Part shown: positions 50,116 to 57,441 of the stretch, in pieces | Layout of the letters: every line of letters starts with the position of its first letter | Numbering within the stretch: the stretch's first letter is position 1 | Origin: an uncultured Phascolarctobacterium sp. | GTDB taxonomy: Bacteria > Bacillota > Negativicutes > Acidaminococcales > Acidaminococcaceae | DNA length: 64,000 nucleotides | Assembly (NCBI RefSeq): GCF_900770955.1 | Contig: NZ_CAAGLX010000011.1 | Location: forward strand, 248,001 to 312,000 | Direction: 5' to 3' | Program-made: the position numbers and the translations under genes | The notes under the pieces: model-generated | Database searches by the model: none | Told to the model about the DNA's origin: nothing | The model's input: the letters and a program-made list of their open reading frames with translations, nothing else

Positions 50116-50313
50116 TTGGACATTGCACTTATCATGAATGATGAAAAAGAAGATTCTAAGATTCGGGAGTACCTGAAACAGGTAGACAAGAAATTTTACT
50201 ATCGAGCTATCGAGAACAGGAAAAAGGAAGGTAAAGTCTTTCCGCATCGAGGCGAAGATGGTAAGCTCTTTGTAAACACTTTTCAATATGTAAACCTATT
50301 TAAGAAGAAATAA
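50116..50313 (+). CDS. Small basic protein with KVFPHxGExG motif (65 residues)
   Basis: An uncharacterised 65-residue protein with a TTG start; AAAGGAG is 10 nt upstream. The first half is a charged helix (NDEKEDSKIREYLKQVDKKFYYRAIENRKKEG) and the second half carries KVFPHRGEDGKLFVNTFQYVN, related to the 59-residue protein at 49519. It ends 17 bp before the SLC13 carrier gene and is surely on the same transcript. It could be a regulatory or accessory peptide of the carrier; this is inferred only from position. Confidence 0.65.
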   Translation: MDIALIMNDEKEDSKIREYLKQVDKKFYYRAIENRKKEGKVFPHRGEDGKLFVNTFQYVNLFKKK

Positions 50314-50329
50314 GTGGAGGGAAATTTTT

Positions 50330-51607
50330 ATGACACCAGCAATTAAATGCTTGATTTTGTTAGCAGTAGTTGCACTGTTATTCGTTACCGAAATGATTCC
50401 GCTGGCAATGACCGCGGTTATGGCTGCTGTAGCCTGCAGTGCATTGGGCCTGGTTCCTGAGAACCAAATCTTCCTTGGCCTGGCAGATTCTACTGTAGTT
50501 CTTTTTGGCGGTATGTTTGTAGTTGGCGCTGCTATGTTTTACACCGGCCTTGCTCAAAAGGTTGGCGGCGCTGTAGTAAAGCTGTTCGGTACCAATGAAA
50601 ACAGCCTAATGTTTGGTATTATGATTATTGCAGCAGTTATGTCTGCGTTCCTGTCTAACACCGGTACCACTGCTTGCCTGATTCCTGTAGTTATGGGTAT
50701 CTGCGCACAGGCAAAGCTTTCCGCTTCCCGTCAGCTGATGCCGTTGGCTTTCGCTGCCGGCCTTGGCGGTACCTGCACCCTGATCGGTACTCCGCCGAAC
50801 ATCCTGGCAAACGTTGCTCTGAAAGCAGCAGGTATGGAAGAGCTGCAATTCGGCTTCTTTGAATATGCCTACATCGGTATTCCTATTACTATCGCAGGTA
50901 TCCTTTACATGATGTTTGTTGGCAAATACATCCTGCCGGAAGCTAAAACCGAAGAGGTTGCAGAAGTAGAGCAAGAGATTGATGCTACTAACACCAGCTC
51001 CAAGAAACAAATCCTCTGCGGTATCATCATGGTTGGCGTTATCGGTTCTATGGCAACCAGCATCGTTCCTCTGGAACTTGCTGCTGTTGTCGGAGCGGTA
51101 CTGTGCGTACTGACAGGCTGCATCACTGAAAAACAAGCCTATAACTCCATCGACTGGATTACCATCTTCCTGTTTGCAGGTATGATTCCTGTAGCAACAG
51201 CTATGAATACCAGCGGCGCCGGCAAGCTGATTGCTGAATTCACTGTAAGCCTGATGGGCGGTAACCCGTCTCCGTACCTGGTAACTGCTGTACTCTTCGC
51301 GCTGGCAGTTATCCTGACTCAGTTCATGAGTAACACCGCTTCTAAAGCTCTGCTGTGCCCGGTTGGCATCGCACTGTCCGCACAAATGGGTGCATCTCCG
51401 AAAGCTGTACTGATGGCAATCCTTATTGCTTCCAGCTGCGCATTCGCTTCTCCGGTAGGTACTCCTCCGAACACCCTGGTACTTGGCCCTGGCAAGTACA
51501 AATTCATGGATTATGTTAAATGCGGCGGCGGTCTGGTAGCAGTCAGCATGATTGTTGCAATCATCGTTATTCCTATCGTATGGCCGTTCTTCCCGACTGC
51601 AGCATAA
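50330..51607 (+). CDS. SLC13/DASS-family sodium:dicarboxylate carrier
   Basis: A 425-residue inner-membrane carrier with about 11-12 helices in two repeats. Each repeat holds the SNT substrate motif and the sodium-site loop: SNTGTTACLIPV with TLIGTPPNIL, and SNTASKALLCPV with SPVGTPPNTLVLGPGKYKF. These place it in the divalent anion:sodium symporter family (succinate, malate, citrate or sulfate). With the mutase locus nearby and an organism that probably converts succinate to propionate, succinate uptake is the best guess. TGGAGGG precedes the ATG. Confidence 0.88.
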   Translation: MTPAIKCLILLAVVALLFVTEMIPLAMTAVMAAVACSALGLVPENQIFLGLADSTVVLFGGMFVVGAAMFYTGLAQKVGGAVVKLFGTNENSLMFGIMIIAAVMSAFLSNTGTTACLIPVVMGICAQAKLSASRQLMPLAFAAGLGGTCTLIGTPPNILANVALKAAGMEELQFGFFEYAYIGIPITIAGILYMMFVGKYILPEAKTEEVAEVEQEIDATNTSSKKQILCGIIMVGVIGSMATSIVPLELAAVVGAVLCVLTGCITEKQAYNSIDWITIFLFAGMIPVATAMNTSGAGKLIAEFTVSLMGGNPSPYLVTAVLFALAVILTQFMSNTASKALLCPVGIALSAQMGASPKAVLMAILIASSCAFASPVGTPPNTLVLGPGKYKFMDYVKCGGGLVAVSMIVAIIVIPIVWPFFPTAA

Positions 51608-51635
51608 TTAATTAAAGACATAAGTCTTACCACCT

Positions 51636-51695
51636 TTCTTAAAATGTCTGCAACGCTCCCGAATGGGAGCGGTCAGCAGACGCAAGTTGGATAGA
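51636..51695 (+). ncRNA. Structured RNA-like element downstream of the SLC13 carrier
   Basis: Block TTCTTAAAAT (51636-51645), then GTCTGC (51646-51651) pairing with GCAGAC (51676-51681), an inner hairpin GCTCCC-GAAT-GGGAGC (51655-51670), and blocks GAGCGGTC, CAGCAGACG and TTGG in the same order as in the element before mutA (41684-41777). The stem right after TTCTTAAAAT differs in sequence but pairs in both places. Type unknown. Confidence 0.4.
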
Positions 51696-51829
51696 GAACA
51701 ATTTATTATAGACGGGGCGGAAGCTGCCCTTACGCACAAAGCTTCAAAGATGCTTTAAATTACAAATTCCTTCTTTCTGTATATATTTGCTTAGGGGACA
51801 TTGGCAGTATATATAGGATATAAATGAAA
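51696..51829. other. Gene-free stretch between carrier and terminator
   Basis: AT-rich with a small GGGGCGGAAGCTGCCC hairpin; no reading frame or promoter that I can support. Confidence 0.4.
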
Positions 51830-51877
51830 AGACTACCCTTCGTCATGTTGGACAGAGCATGGCGGAGGGTAGTTTTA
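51830..51877 (+). terminator. Terminator downstream of the SLC13 locus
   Basis: ACTACCCTTCGTCATG pairs with CATGGCGGAGGGTAGT with two mismatches, followed by TTTTAATT. Confidence 0.8.
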
Positions 51878-51942
51878 ATTATAGTGGTAAAAAATTATCC
51901 CTACATTATAATAGCAGAACTGCAATAAACAGAGCTTTTTTG

Positions 51943-51973
51943 TTCGGATGAAACCGATTCGGATAGAACCGAA
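51943..51973. repeat. Tandem palindromic repeat TTCGGAT-N2-AACCGA x2
   Basis: Two adjacent 15-nt copies (51943-51957, 51958-51972), each with TTCGG...CCGA arms, immediately ahead of the ATPase fragment. Could be an operator or a scar of insertion. Confidence 0.6.
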
Positions 51974-51990
51974 TAAAAATTGACGAGGAA

Positions 51991-52527
51991 ATGAAACTTG
52001 TAAGCAAAATAGCACCTATTAATGATGAAAAAAATAAGAAAAAAACAGGTTATTATATTAGTGATAACCTGTCCCTGTTCTACTATAAATATATTTTTCG
52101 TTATATGTCACAGATGAATGTAATGCAGCCAGAAGTTTTTTTTGAGCGTTATATTGAACAGGATTTTGAGAAGGATTATGTACCGCATATATTTGAGGAC
52201 GTATGTAGGCAATATTTGGTAGAAAAAAATCAGCAAGGTCTTTTGACAGAGCCGTTTGAGAAAATTGGACGATATTATTATGATGATCCGGTTAATAAGA
52301 CGAATGGAGAATTTGATATTGTAACGTATGATGCTAAGGGCTATGCTTTTTATGAAGCGAAGTTCAGAAAGAAACCTGTGACGCAGCAAATGATTCAAGA
52401 AGAAATTGAACAGGTGCAACGCAGTAATATGCTATGCTATAAGTATGGATTTTTTTATAGAAGCGGGTTTGAGAACATAAAGCTTAAAGGTGTAGAGCTG
52501 ATAGGCTTGGAAGAATTGTATAGGTAA
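51991..52527 (+). pseudogene. C-terminal fragment of a DUF234-type ATPase
   Basis: The 178-residue frame resembles only the C-terminal part of archaeal-type AAA ATPases with a DUF234/PD-(D/E)xK-like end: the linker YYISDNLSLFYYKYIFRYMSQM and the nuclease-like core GEFDIVTYDAKGYAFYEAKFRKKPV (D-x8-E-x-K pattern). The N-terminal ATP-binding domain with Walker motifs (about 250 residues) is absent, there is no ribosome site worth the name, and AT content is higher than in the neighbours. It is most likely a remnant of an acquired gene. A short intact nuclease-like protein is the less likely alternative. Confidence 0.7.
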
Positions 52528-52532
52528 AATCT

Positions 52533-52580
52533 AAAATAGCGGTGAAAACAACATTACAATGCTGATTTCACCGCTATTTT
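52533..52580. terminator. Bidirectional terminator between the ATPase fragment and azlD
   Basis: AAAATAGCGGTGAAA (52533-52547) pairs perfectly with TTTCACCGCTATTTT (52566-52580). Confidence 0.88.
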
Positions 52581-52596
52581 TACGCTATAAATTTTT

Positions 52597-52926
52597 TCAC
52601 ACAAACACATATTGCACAAGTAGCATGTAGCCAATCGTTCCTGCCGCAATTGTCAGCAGCAGATTGCGCAGGGTTGCCTGCAATATGACTATCAGTGCTA
52701 CGGCAATTGCTTCCGGGACGCCGTGGCTGCCGGTAAGAATTTGCGTATCCTTGAGAGAATAGACGACAAGCATACCCATAACGGCAGCAGGCAGCATTTT
52801 GCCTAAAAACGCTACCAGTGGCGGCGTTTTTTTGTCAGCAGGAAACAGGATAAAGGGTAAAAAGCGCGTCAGCATAGTTCCTGCGACAACGGCGGCAATA
52901 GTTATGATTTGTTCAGTAAAGGTCAT
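52597..52926 (-). CDS. azlD: AzlD-type branched-chain amino acid export subunit
   Basis: A 109-residue membrane protein with about four helices. The start at 52926 overlaps the azlC stop as ATGA; a longer upstream frame only reads through azlC in another frame. MLTRFLPFILFP and LLPAAVMGMLVVYSL are typical AzlD segments. With AzlC it forms an inner-membrane exporter for branched-chain amino acids or analogues. Confidence 0.9.
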   Translation of the reverse strand: MTFTEQIITIAAVVAGTMLTRFLPFILFPADKKTPPLVAFLGKMLPAAVMGMLVVYSLKDTQILTGSHGVPEAIAVALIVILQATLRNLLLTIAAGTIGYMLLVQYVFV

Positions 52927-53618
52927 AATTTGATGCCTCCTTTGTAATATGCTGTAATAAATACCAGCAGCAGAAGCAGCATGGCCGGCGGAATAAAGCT
53001 CTGCGGTCCGATGAGCACGAGGCAGACTAACGGAATGGTAATACCTAAAATAGCAGGAGTGTGATTTTCTGTTGCCTGCCACTGGCTGACGAAAATTGCT
53101 GTGAAGAGGGAAACGAGGGCGAAGTCCAAGCCTTTGGTGTTGATTTGCAGGCTGTTACCCAAGAGACCGCCGATAGTGGCGCCTGCTACCCAGTAGATTT
53201 GGTTCAGCAGATTTACGCAGAACATGAAGCAGCCCTTGTCGATGCCTTCAGGGATAACGGTATTGCAATTGATAGCGAAGGATTCGTCGCACATCCCGAA
53301 AATCAGATAGAATTTCTTCAGACCGGTATACTTATATTTTTCCAGCATGCTCAGGCCGTAGAACAGATGCCGTGAGTTAATCATCAGTGCCATAAAAAAG
53401 CAATATAACGGATTGAATGGACTTAAAAGCATTGTAACCAGAACGAATTCCATACTGCCGGCAAAAACGAGTGCGCTGGTGAAAAAGGGATACCAAGGGG
53501 AAAAGCCCTTGCTGCAGATGTAAAAGCCGTATGAGATACCTAAAAAAAGAAACGCTGCACAAATTGGCAGCGTTAATGGAAAAGCAGCTTTGAATGCTTT
53601 GGTATATTTGTTGTTCAT
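52923..53618 (-). CDS. azlC: AzlC-type branched-chain amino acid export subunit
   Basis: A 231-residue membrane protein with about seven helices. The ATG at 53618 is preferred over the GTG at 53633, because AGGT then lies at normal distance. Family motifs are GISYGFYICSKGFSPWYPFFTSALVFAGSMEF and the MALMINSRHLFYGLSML segment, both seen in AzlC/LivH-like exporters. A promoter of its own lies at 53667-53695 in the end of the lacI gene. Confidence 0.92.
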   Translation of the reverse strand: MNNKYTKAFKAAFPLTLPICAAFLFLGISYGFYICSKGFSPWYPFFTSALVFAGSMEFVLVTMLLSPFNPLYCFFMALMINSRHLFYGLSMLEKYKYTGLKKFYLIFGMCDESFAINCNTVIPEGIDKGCFMFCVNLLNQIYWVAGATIGGLLGNSLQINTKGLDFALVSLFTAIFVSQWQATENHTPAILGITIPLVCLVLIGPQSFIPPAMLLLLLVFITAYYKGGIKL

Positions 53619-53666
53619 TATGAAAACCTGCACAATTCTTTAATTCATAGAAACTATGTAGGTTTT

Positions 53667-53695
53667 ATTCTACATTATCCGACGGGAATTGTCAA
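53667..53695 (-). promoter_or_regulatory. Promoter for azlCD
   Basis: Minus-strand TTGACA (53690-53695) and TAGAAT (53667-53672), 17-bp spacer; the -35 overlaps the lacI stop codon region. Confidence 0.65.
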
Positions 53696-54759
53696 CGCTG
53701 GGGAGCCGGACCGCTGCTGGAGCGGGCAACAAGACGGCATTTGTATTCTACATGAGTGATAGGCTCAAATTTGCCGTTGTGCTCGTAGCTGGCTATTTCT
53801 TCCTGCAGCAGCTTGAAGGCGCTTTTGCCGCATTCTGTAAGAGAGTTGTCGATAGTTGTCAGGCTGACTCCGCACAGATGCGAGGGGAAAATATTATCGA
53901 AGCCGCAAAGGCTGATATCTTCCGGAATACGCAACCTCCTGTCGATGATAGCATTGTAGGCGCCATAGGCAACCATATCGTTGATAGCGACTATGGCTGT
54001 TGTTTCCGGCGCTGTATCAAGACATCTCTTGGCAAGCTCGTAGCCTGTGCTGTACTCTACTTCAACGTGCGAAAGCTCGTAGTCGGAAGTAATTTCTCGG
54101 GTAAAGAGAGCCAGCTTGGCACCTGCCGCCTTGCAGGCATCCTCCAAACCCTGACAGCGGCGCACACGCGAGGTGTGCTGGTCGTTGAGCGTTGTCGAAA
54201 GATAGGCTATTCGCTTATGTCCCAAATCCGTAAGATGCTTGCCGATGAGCTGGCCTGCGGTAAAGTTGTTCATGTCTACAGTTGCCAACTCCAGGTCACT
54301 GCGTCTGTCACCGATAGCAACAACAGGCAGATATTTGCTCAGCCTGTATGCCAACTGTGGCTGTTGGGGAATCATGGCAAAGATGACACCGGCAACGTTG
54401 AATTTGCGGGCCTGCTCCATGATAAACTTTTCAGTATCTGTATCCCAATAGGTAGTGCGGACAGAGGTGACAAAGCCCTGCTTGCGGGCAACGATTTCAA
54501 TACCCTGGATAATAGTAGTATAGAAAGGATTGAATAATGAAGGACAGATGATAATGATAAGCGTATCAGATGGTCTGATGAGGGCATATGCTTTTTCCTT
54601 GCTGCTTTTGTAGCCGAGCTCGGCAGCGATAGCATAGACCTGCTCAACGGTTTCCGCGTTGAAACGGTCAATACTGCGCCTGTTGAGAATCATCGAAACG
54701 CTGGCAGGAGAAAGGCCTGCTTTGGCAGCAATATCCTTCAGTGTAACCTTCTTAGGCAT
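53692..54759 (-). CDS. LacI-family transcriptional repressor
   Basis: A 355-residue regulator. The helix-turn-helix and hinge occupy residues 1-60 (VTLKDIAAKAGLSPASVSMILNRRS), followed by a periplasmic-binding-protein-like sensor domain (SDTLIIIICPSLFNPFYTTIIQGIE onward). It is 48 bp behind ugpQ on the same strand and close to the divergent TRAP genes, so it probably senses a related carbon source and controls both units. The perfect palindrome TCTGATA-N6-TATCAGA at the dctP promoter is a good candidate for its operator. Confidence 0.93.
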   Translation of the reverse strand: MPKKVTLKDIAAKAGLSPASVSMILNRRSIDRFNAETVEQVYAIAAELGYKSSKEKAYALIRPSDTLIIIICPSLFNPFYTTIIQGIEIVARKQGFVTSVRTTYWDTDTEKFIMEQARKFNVAGVIFAMIPQQPQLAYRLSKYLPVVAIGDRRSDLELATVDMNNFTAGQLIGKHLTDLGHKRIAYLSTTLNDQHTSRVRRCQGLEDACKAAGAKLALFTREITSDYELSHVEVEYSTGYELAKRCLDTAPETTAIVAINDMVAYGAYNAIIDRRLRIPEDISLCGFDNIFPSHLCGVSLTTIDNSLTECGKSAFKLLQEEIASYEHNGKFEPITHVEYKCRLVARSSSGPAPQR

Positions 54760-54807
54760 AAATACAATCCTTTCTGATGTAATTTCCGGTTATAGGGCTG
54801 ACATGAA

Positions 54808-55536
54808 TTATCTGCCTAAAACTTTAGCGGCAATATCAGGATAGTTGGTAATCAGGACATCAACACCTGCATCAATTAAATCTTGCATCATTTCAGCGTC
54901 GTTAGGTGTCCATGCCTGCAGAGCAATGTTGTGTGCGTGCAGTTCGGCAGCAACACCTTCCTTGGCACAGAAATAGGTGCGGGCATTAACGCTTGCGGCA
55001 CCTTGGGAAGCTGCATATTCGCCGATGTTCATCAGCCAGGTGTCGGTCAGCAGACCGCATTTTGCTTCCGGCATCAGCTTTTTGATTCTGGCAATGGTGT
55101 AATGGTTGAAGGAAGAATACCAGATCTGGTCTTCCAGACCGAATTCCTTTACCATAGCGATGAGCTTTTCTTCGATGCCTTCATATTCAAAATAGCTGGT
55201 TTTAAGCTCAATATTGGTAATCAGCTTGGTGGTTTTCAGCCAGGTGAAATATTCGCGTAATGTAGGAATGGTTTGACGGGGGAAGAAGCCTTTGACATTA
55301 ACGCCTACAGAAAGCATTTTCAGCTCTTCCAGGGTATGGTCCTTCAGCCAGCCGCTGCCGTTGGTAGTACGGTCGAGCATTTCGTCATGCATGATAACGA
55401 TTTCCCCGTCTTTGGTGAGCTGGATATCCAGTTCAATGCCGTCAGCGACAGTTTCTTCTGCTACCTTTTGGAAGGCAAGCATAGTATTTTCAGGATAATA
55501 GCCGCTGAAGCCGCGGTGCGCAAAAATTTGAACCAT
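54808..55536 (-). CDS. ugpQ: Glycerophosphodiester phosphodiesterase (cytoplasmic UgpQ type)
   Basis: A 242-residue TIM-barrel enzyme that splits glycerophosphodiesters into glycerol 3-phosphate and an alcohol. Catalytic motifs: FAHRGFSGYYPENT (His/Arg, residues 5-18), ELDIQLTKDGEIVIMHDEMLDRTT (Glu, Asp, His), and FNHYTIARIKKL. No signal peptide, so cytoplasmic. AAGGAGG is upstream. With glpK and the TRAP transporter around it, it fits a system for uptake and use of glycerol compounds. Confidence 0.93.
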   Translation of the reverse strand: MVQIFAHRGFSGYYPENTMLAFQKVAEETVADGIELDIQLTKDGEIVIMHDEMLDRTTNGSGWLKDHTLEELKMLSVGVNVKGFFPRQTIPTLREYFTWLKTTKLITNIELKTSYFEYEGIEEKLIAMVKEFGLEDQIWYSSFNHYTIARIKKLMPEAKCGLLTDTWLMNIGEYAASQGAASVNARTYFCAKEGVAAELHAHNIALQAWTPNDAEMMQDLIDAGVDVLITNYPDIAAKVLGR

Positions 55537-55568
55537 TTCTATTCCTCCTTGAATTTTTCAATAAAGTT

Positions 55569-55597
55569 CAACAATATCTTAGCACAAGATATGGCAA
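55569..55597 (-). promoter_or_regulatory. Probable promoter of ugpQ-lacI with internal palindrome
   Basis: Minus-strand TTGTTT and TAAGAT, 17 bp apart, with ATATCTT-N5-AAGATAT (55574-55592) covering the -10. Confidence 0.45.
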
Positions 55598-55686
55598 AAA
55601 ACAAGTGGGACGTAATATGACCAACAGGGATAAAAAACGGCCAAAAGCTAGAAGAGAAGTGCTTTTATTAAAAGTGCGTAAAATTA

Positions 55687-55724
55687 TTGACAATTCTGTG
55701 TCACTCTGATAATATGGTATCAGA
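55687..55724 (+). promoter_or_regulatory. TRAP operon promoter with LacI-type operator
   Basis: TTGACA (55687-55692) and TAATAT (55710-55715), 17-bp spacer. The perfect inverted repeat TCTGATA (55705-55711) / TATCAGA (55718-55724) covers the -10, so a bound repressor would block polymerase. Confidence 0.7.
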
Positions 55725-55791
55725 TTCAAAACGGGAATCTTTATTACAACAAATTTCAACAAAATTCAACAAGGGATTTAGGAGGATGAAC

Positions 55792-56826
55792 ATGAAAAAG
55801 ATCGTAGCTCTTCTGTTAATGTCTGTAATGATGTTGGCGCTTACCGGTTGCGGCGGTTCTGACAAAAAGGATGAAAAGGCAGCAGGTTCTGACAAAAAGG
55901 TTGTTCTGAAGCTGAGCCATGTATTTTCTCCCGATGAGCAGCTGTACAAATCCATGGAATTGGTTGCTGAACGTATTAACAAGAAAACCAATGGCCGTGT
56001 AGAAATTCAATGCTTTGGTCAAAACCAGCTGGCTTGCTACAAAGATGGCCTGGAGCAGGTTGCTAACGGCGCTAACTTTATTTCTGTAGAAGACCCGTCT
56101 TATCTGGGCGACTATGTACCTGACTTCAAACCGTTGGTTGGCCCGATGCTGTATCAATCCTATGACGAATATGAGAAGATGATTGAAACTCCGTTGGTTA
56201 AGGACATGGAAAAGAAAGCTGAAGAAAAAGGTATTAAGGTTCTGGCTCTGGACTACATCTTTGGCTTCCGTAATGTTATGACCAACAAGGTCATCACCAA
56301 ACCTGAAGACATGAAAGGTCTGAAACTGCGTACTCCCGGCAGCAAGCTGTTCATTGACACCATCAATGCTATGGGCGCAACTGCTACCAGCCTGCCGTTC
56401 TCCGAAACCTTGTCTGGCGTTTCCCAAGGCGTTGTAGATGGTCTGGAAGGCTCTGAATTCACCAACATCGGTACAAAATGCTATGAGCACGTTAAAAATG
56501 TAGCTACCACCAAGCATTTCCTGGGTACCTGCGGCGTATACATTTCCACTAAAGTATTCAACAGCCTGTCTCCGGAAGATCAGAAAATCGTTGCTGAAGA
56601 ATTTGCTTACGGCGGTAAAGAAATGACCAAAATTTCCACCGAATCCTATAACAAGGTTTATAAGGAACTGGAAAGCAAGGGCGTTAAATTCAACGATGTT
56701 GACCATGTTGCTTTCGAAAAAGCTACCGAGCCTGTATACAAACAGATGGAAGAAAAAGAAGGTGCAACTCCTGGTATCTATGAAAAGCTGAAAGCTGAGC
56801 TGGCAAAAATCCGCGCTGCAAAATAA
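55792..56826 (+). CDS. dctP: TRAP transporter substrate-binding lipoprotein DctP
   Basis: A 344-residue extracytoplasmic solute receptor. The ATG at 55792 is 6 nt after AGGAGG. The lipobox is LALTG-C (near residue 20), so it is membrane-tethered. Family landmarks: LKLSHVFSPDEQLYKSMELVAERI, a region around GLKLRTPGSKLFIDTINAMGATATSLPFSE with the substrate-carboxylate-binding Arg, and VDGLEGSEF. The cognate ligand cannot be read directly; the neighbouring ugpQ and glpK suggest a glycerol-derived or sugar-acid compound. Confidence 0.93.
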   Translation: MKKIVALLLMSVMMLALTGCGGSDKKDEKAAGSDKKVVLKLSHVFSPDEQLYKSMELVAERINKKTNGRVEIQCFGQNQLACYKDGLEQVANGANFISVEDPSYLGDYVPDFKPLVGPMLYQSYDEYEKMIETPLVKDMEKKAEEKGIKVLALDYIFGFRNVMTNKVITKPEDMKGLKLRTPGSKLFIDTINAMGATATSLPFSETLSGVSQGVVDGLEGSEFTNIGTKCYEHVKNVATTKHFLGTCGVYISTKVFNSLSPEDQKIVAEEFAYGGKEMTKISTESYNKVYKELESKGVKFNDVDHVAFEKATEPVYKQMEEKEGATPGIYEKLKAELAKIRAAK

Positions 56827-56871
56827 GCTGTAGATTTTTTCAACATTACTAAACAGTTATAACGAAACATT

Positions 56872-56909
56872 AAGGAGCTACCACGCTGCATGCGGCGTGA
56901 CAGCTCCTT
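56872..56909 (+). terminator. Intercistronic hairpin between dctP and dctQ
   Basis: AAGGAGCT (56872-56879) and AGCTCCTT (56902-56909) enclose a second stem (CACGC/GCGGCGTG). It has a weak T run, so it probably attenuates or stabilises the mRNA, giving more binding protein than membrane subunits. Confidence 0.65.
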
Positions 56910-56958
56910 CCTTTGCATAATTTGCATAAGTATTACTATAAAAAATGGAGGTAAAATT

Positions 56959-57441
56959 TTGGGTAAAAACCTGAGCTTCGTGCTAAATAATCTGGAAGAT
57001 TTAGTTGCTGCATTTTTCATCAGCATTACTACCATACTTGTTGTTATCAATATTGTTCTGCGTTATGTTTTTAACTCCGGCCTGGTTTGGTCTGAAGAGG
57101 TTGCTACCGGCTGCTTTGTCTGGTCGGTATTCATCGGCGCTGTTGCCGTATTTAAGCATCGCGGTCACGTTGGCGTTGATATTATTGTAAAAAGAATGCC
57201 CCAGGCTATACAGAAGGCTGTTGGCCTGATTACTGATATTATTCTTGTAGCATTAAACGGTTACATGTCTTATCTCTCTGTTATTTATATTTCCAAATCC
57301 TATACGAAAATGACCCCGGTACTGGGTATTTCTTCTGTTTATATCAGTGCTTCCGTACTGATTGCGTTTGTGCTCATGACCATGTATTCTGTTAAATTTG
57401 TCTGGCAGGATGTTGCCGGTTCCGGAAAGGAGGAAAAATAA
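56959..57441 (+). CDS. dctQ: TRAP transporter small membrane subunit DctQ
   Basis: A 160-residue protein with four membrane helices. TTG start at 56959 with GGAGG 7 nt upstream; the longer frame from 56890 begins inside the hairpin. The typical DctQ helix-2 motif NSGLVWSEEVATGCFVWSVFIGA and FKHRGHVGVDIIVKRMP follow. The stop overlaps dctM by one base. Confidence 0.93.
   Translation: MGKNLSFVLNNLEDLVAAFFISITTILVVINIVLRYVFNSGLVWSEEVATGCFVWSVFIGAVAVFKHRGHVGVDIIVKRMPQAIQKAVGLITDIILVALNGYMSYLSVIYISKSYTKMTPVLGISSVYISASVLIAFVLMTMYSVKFVWQDVAGSGKEEK

Noticed and set aside
51991..52527. Complete restriction-type endonuclease gene
   Set aside because: The D-x-E-x-K-like core is there, but the start of the frame resembles an ATPase linker and lacks a ribosome site, so a truncated DUF234-type ATPase explains it better.
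52927..53082. N-terminal extension of azlD
   Set aside because: The added part reads azlC out of frame and the ATGA overlap gives a natural start at 52926.
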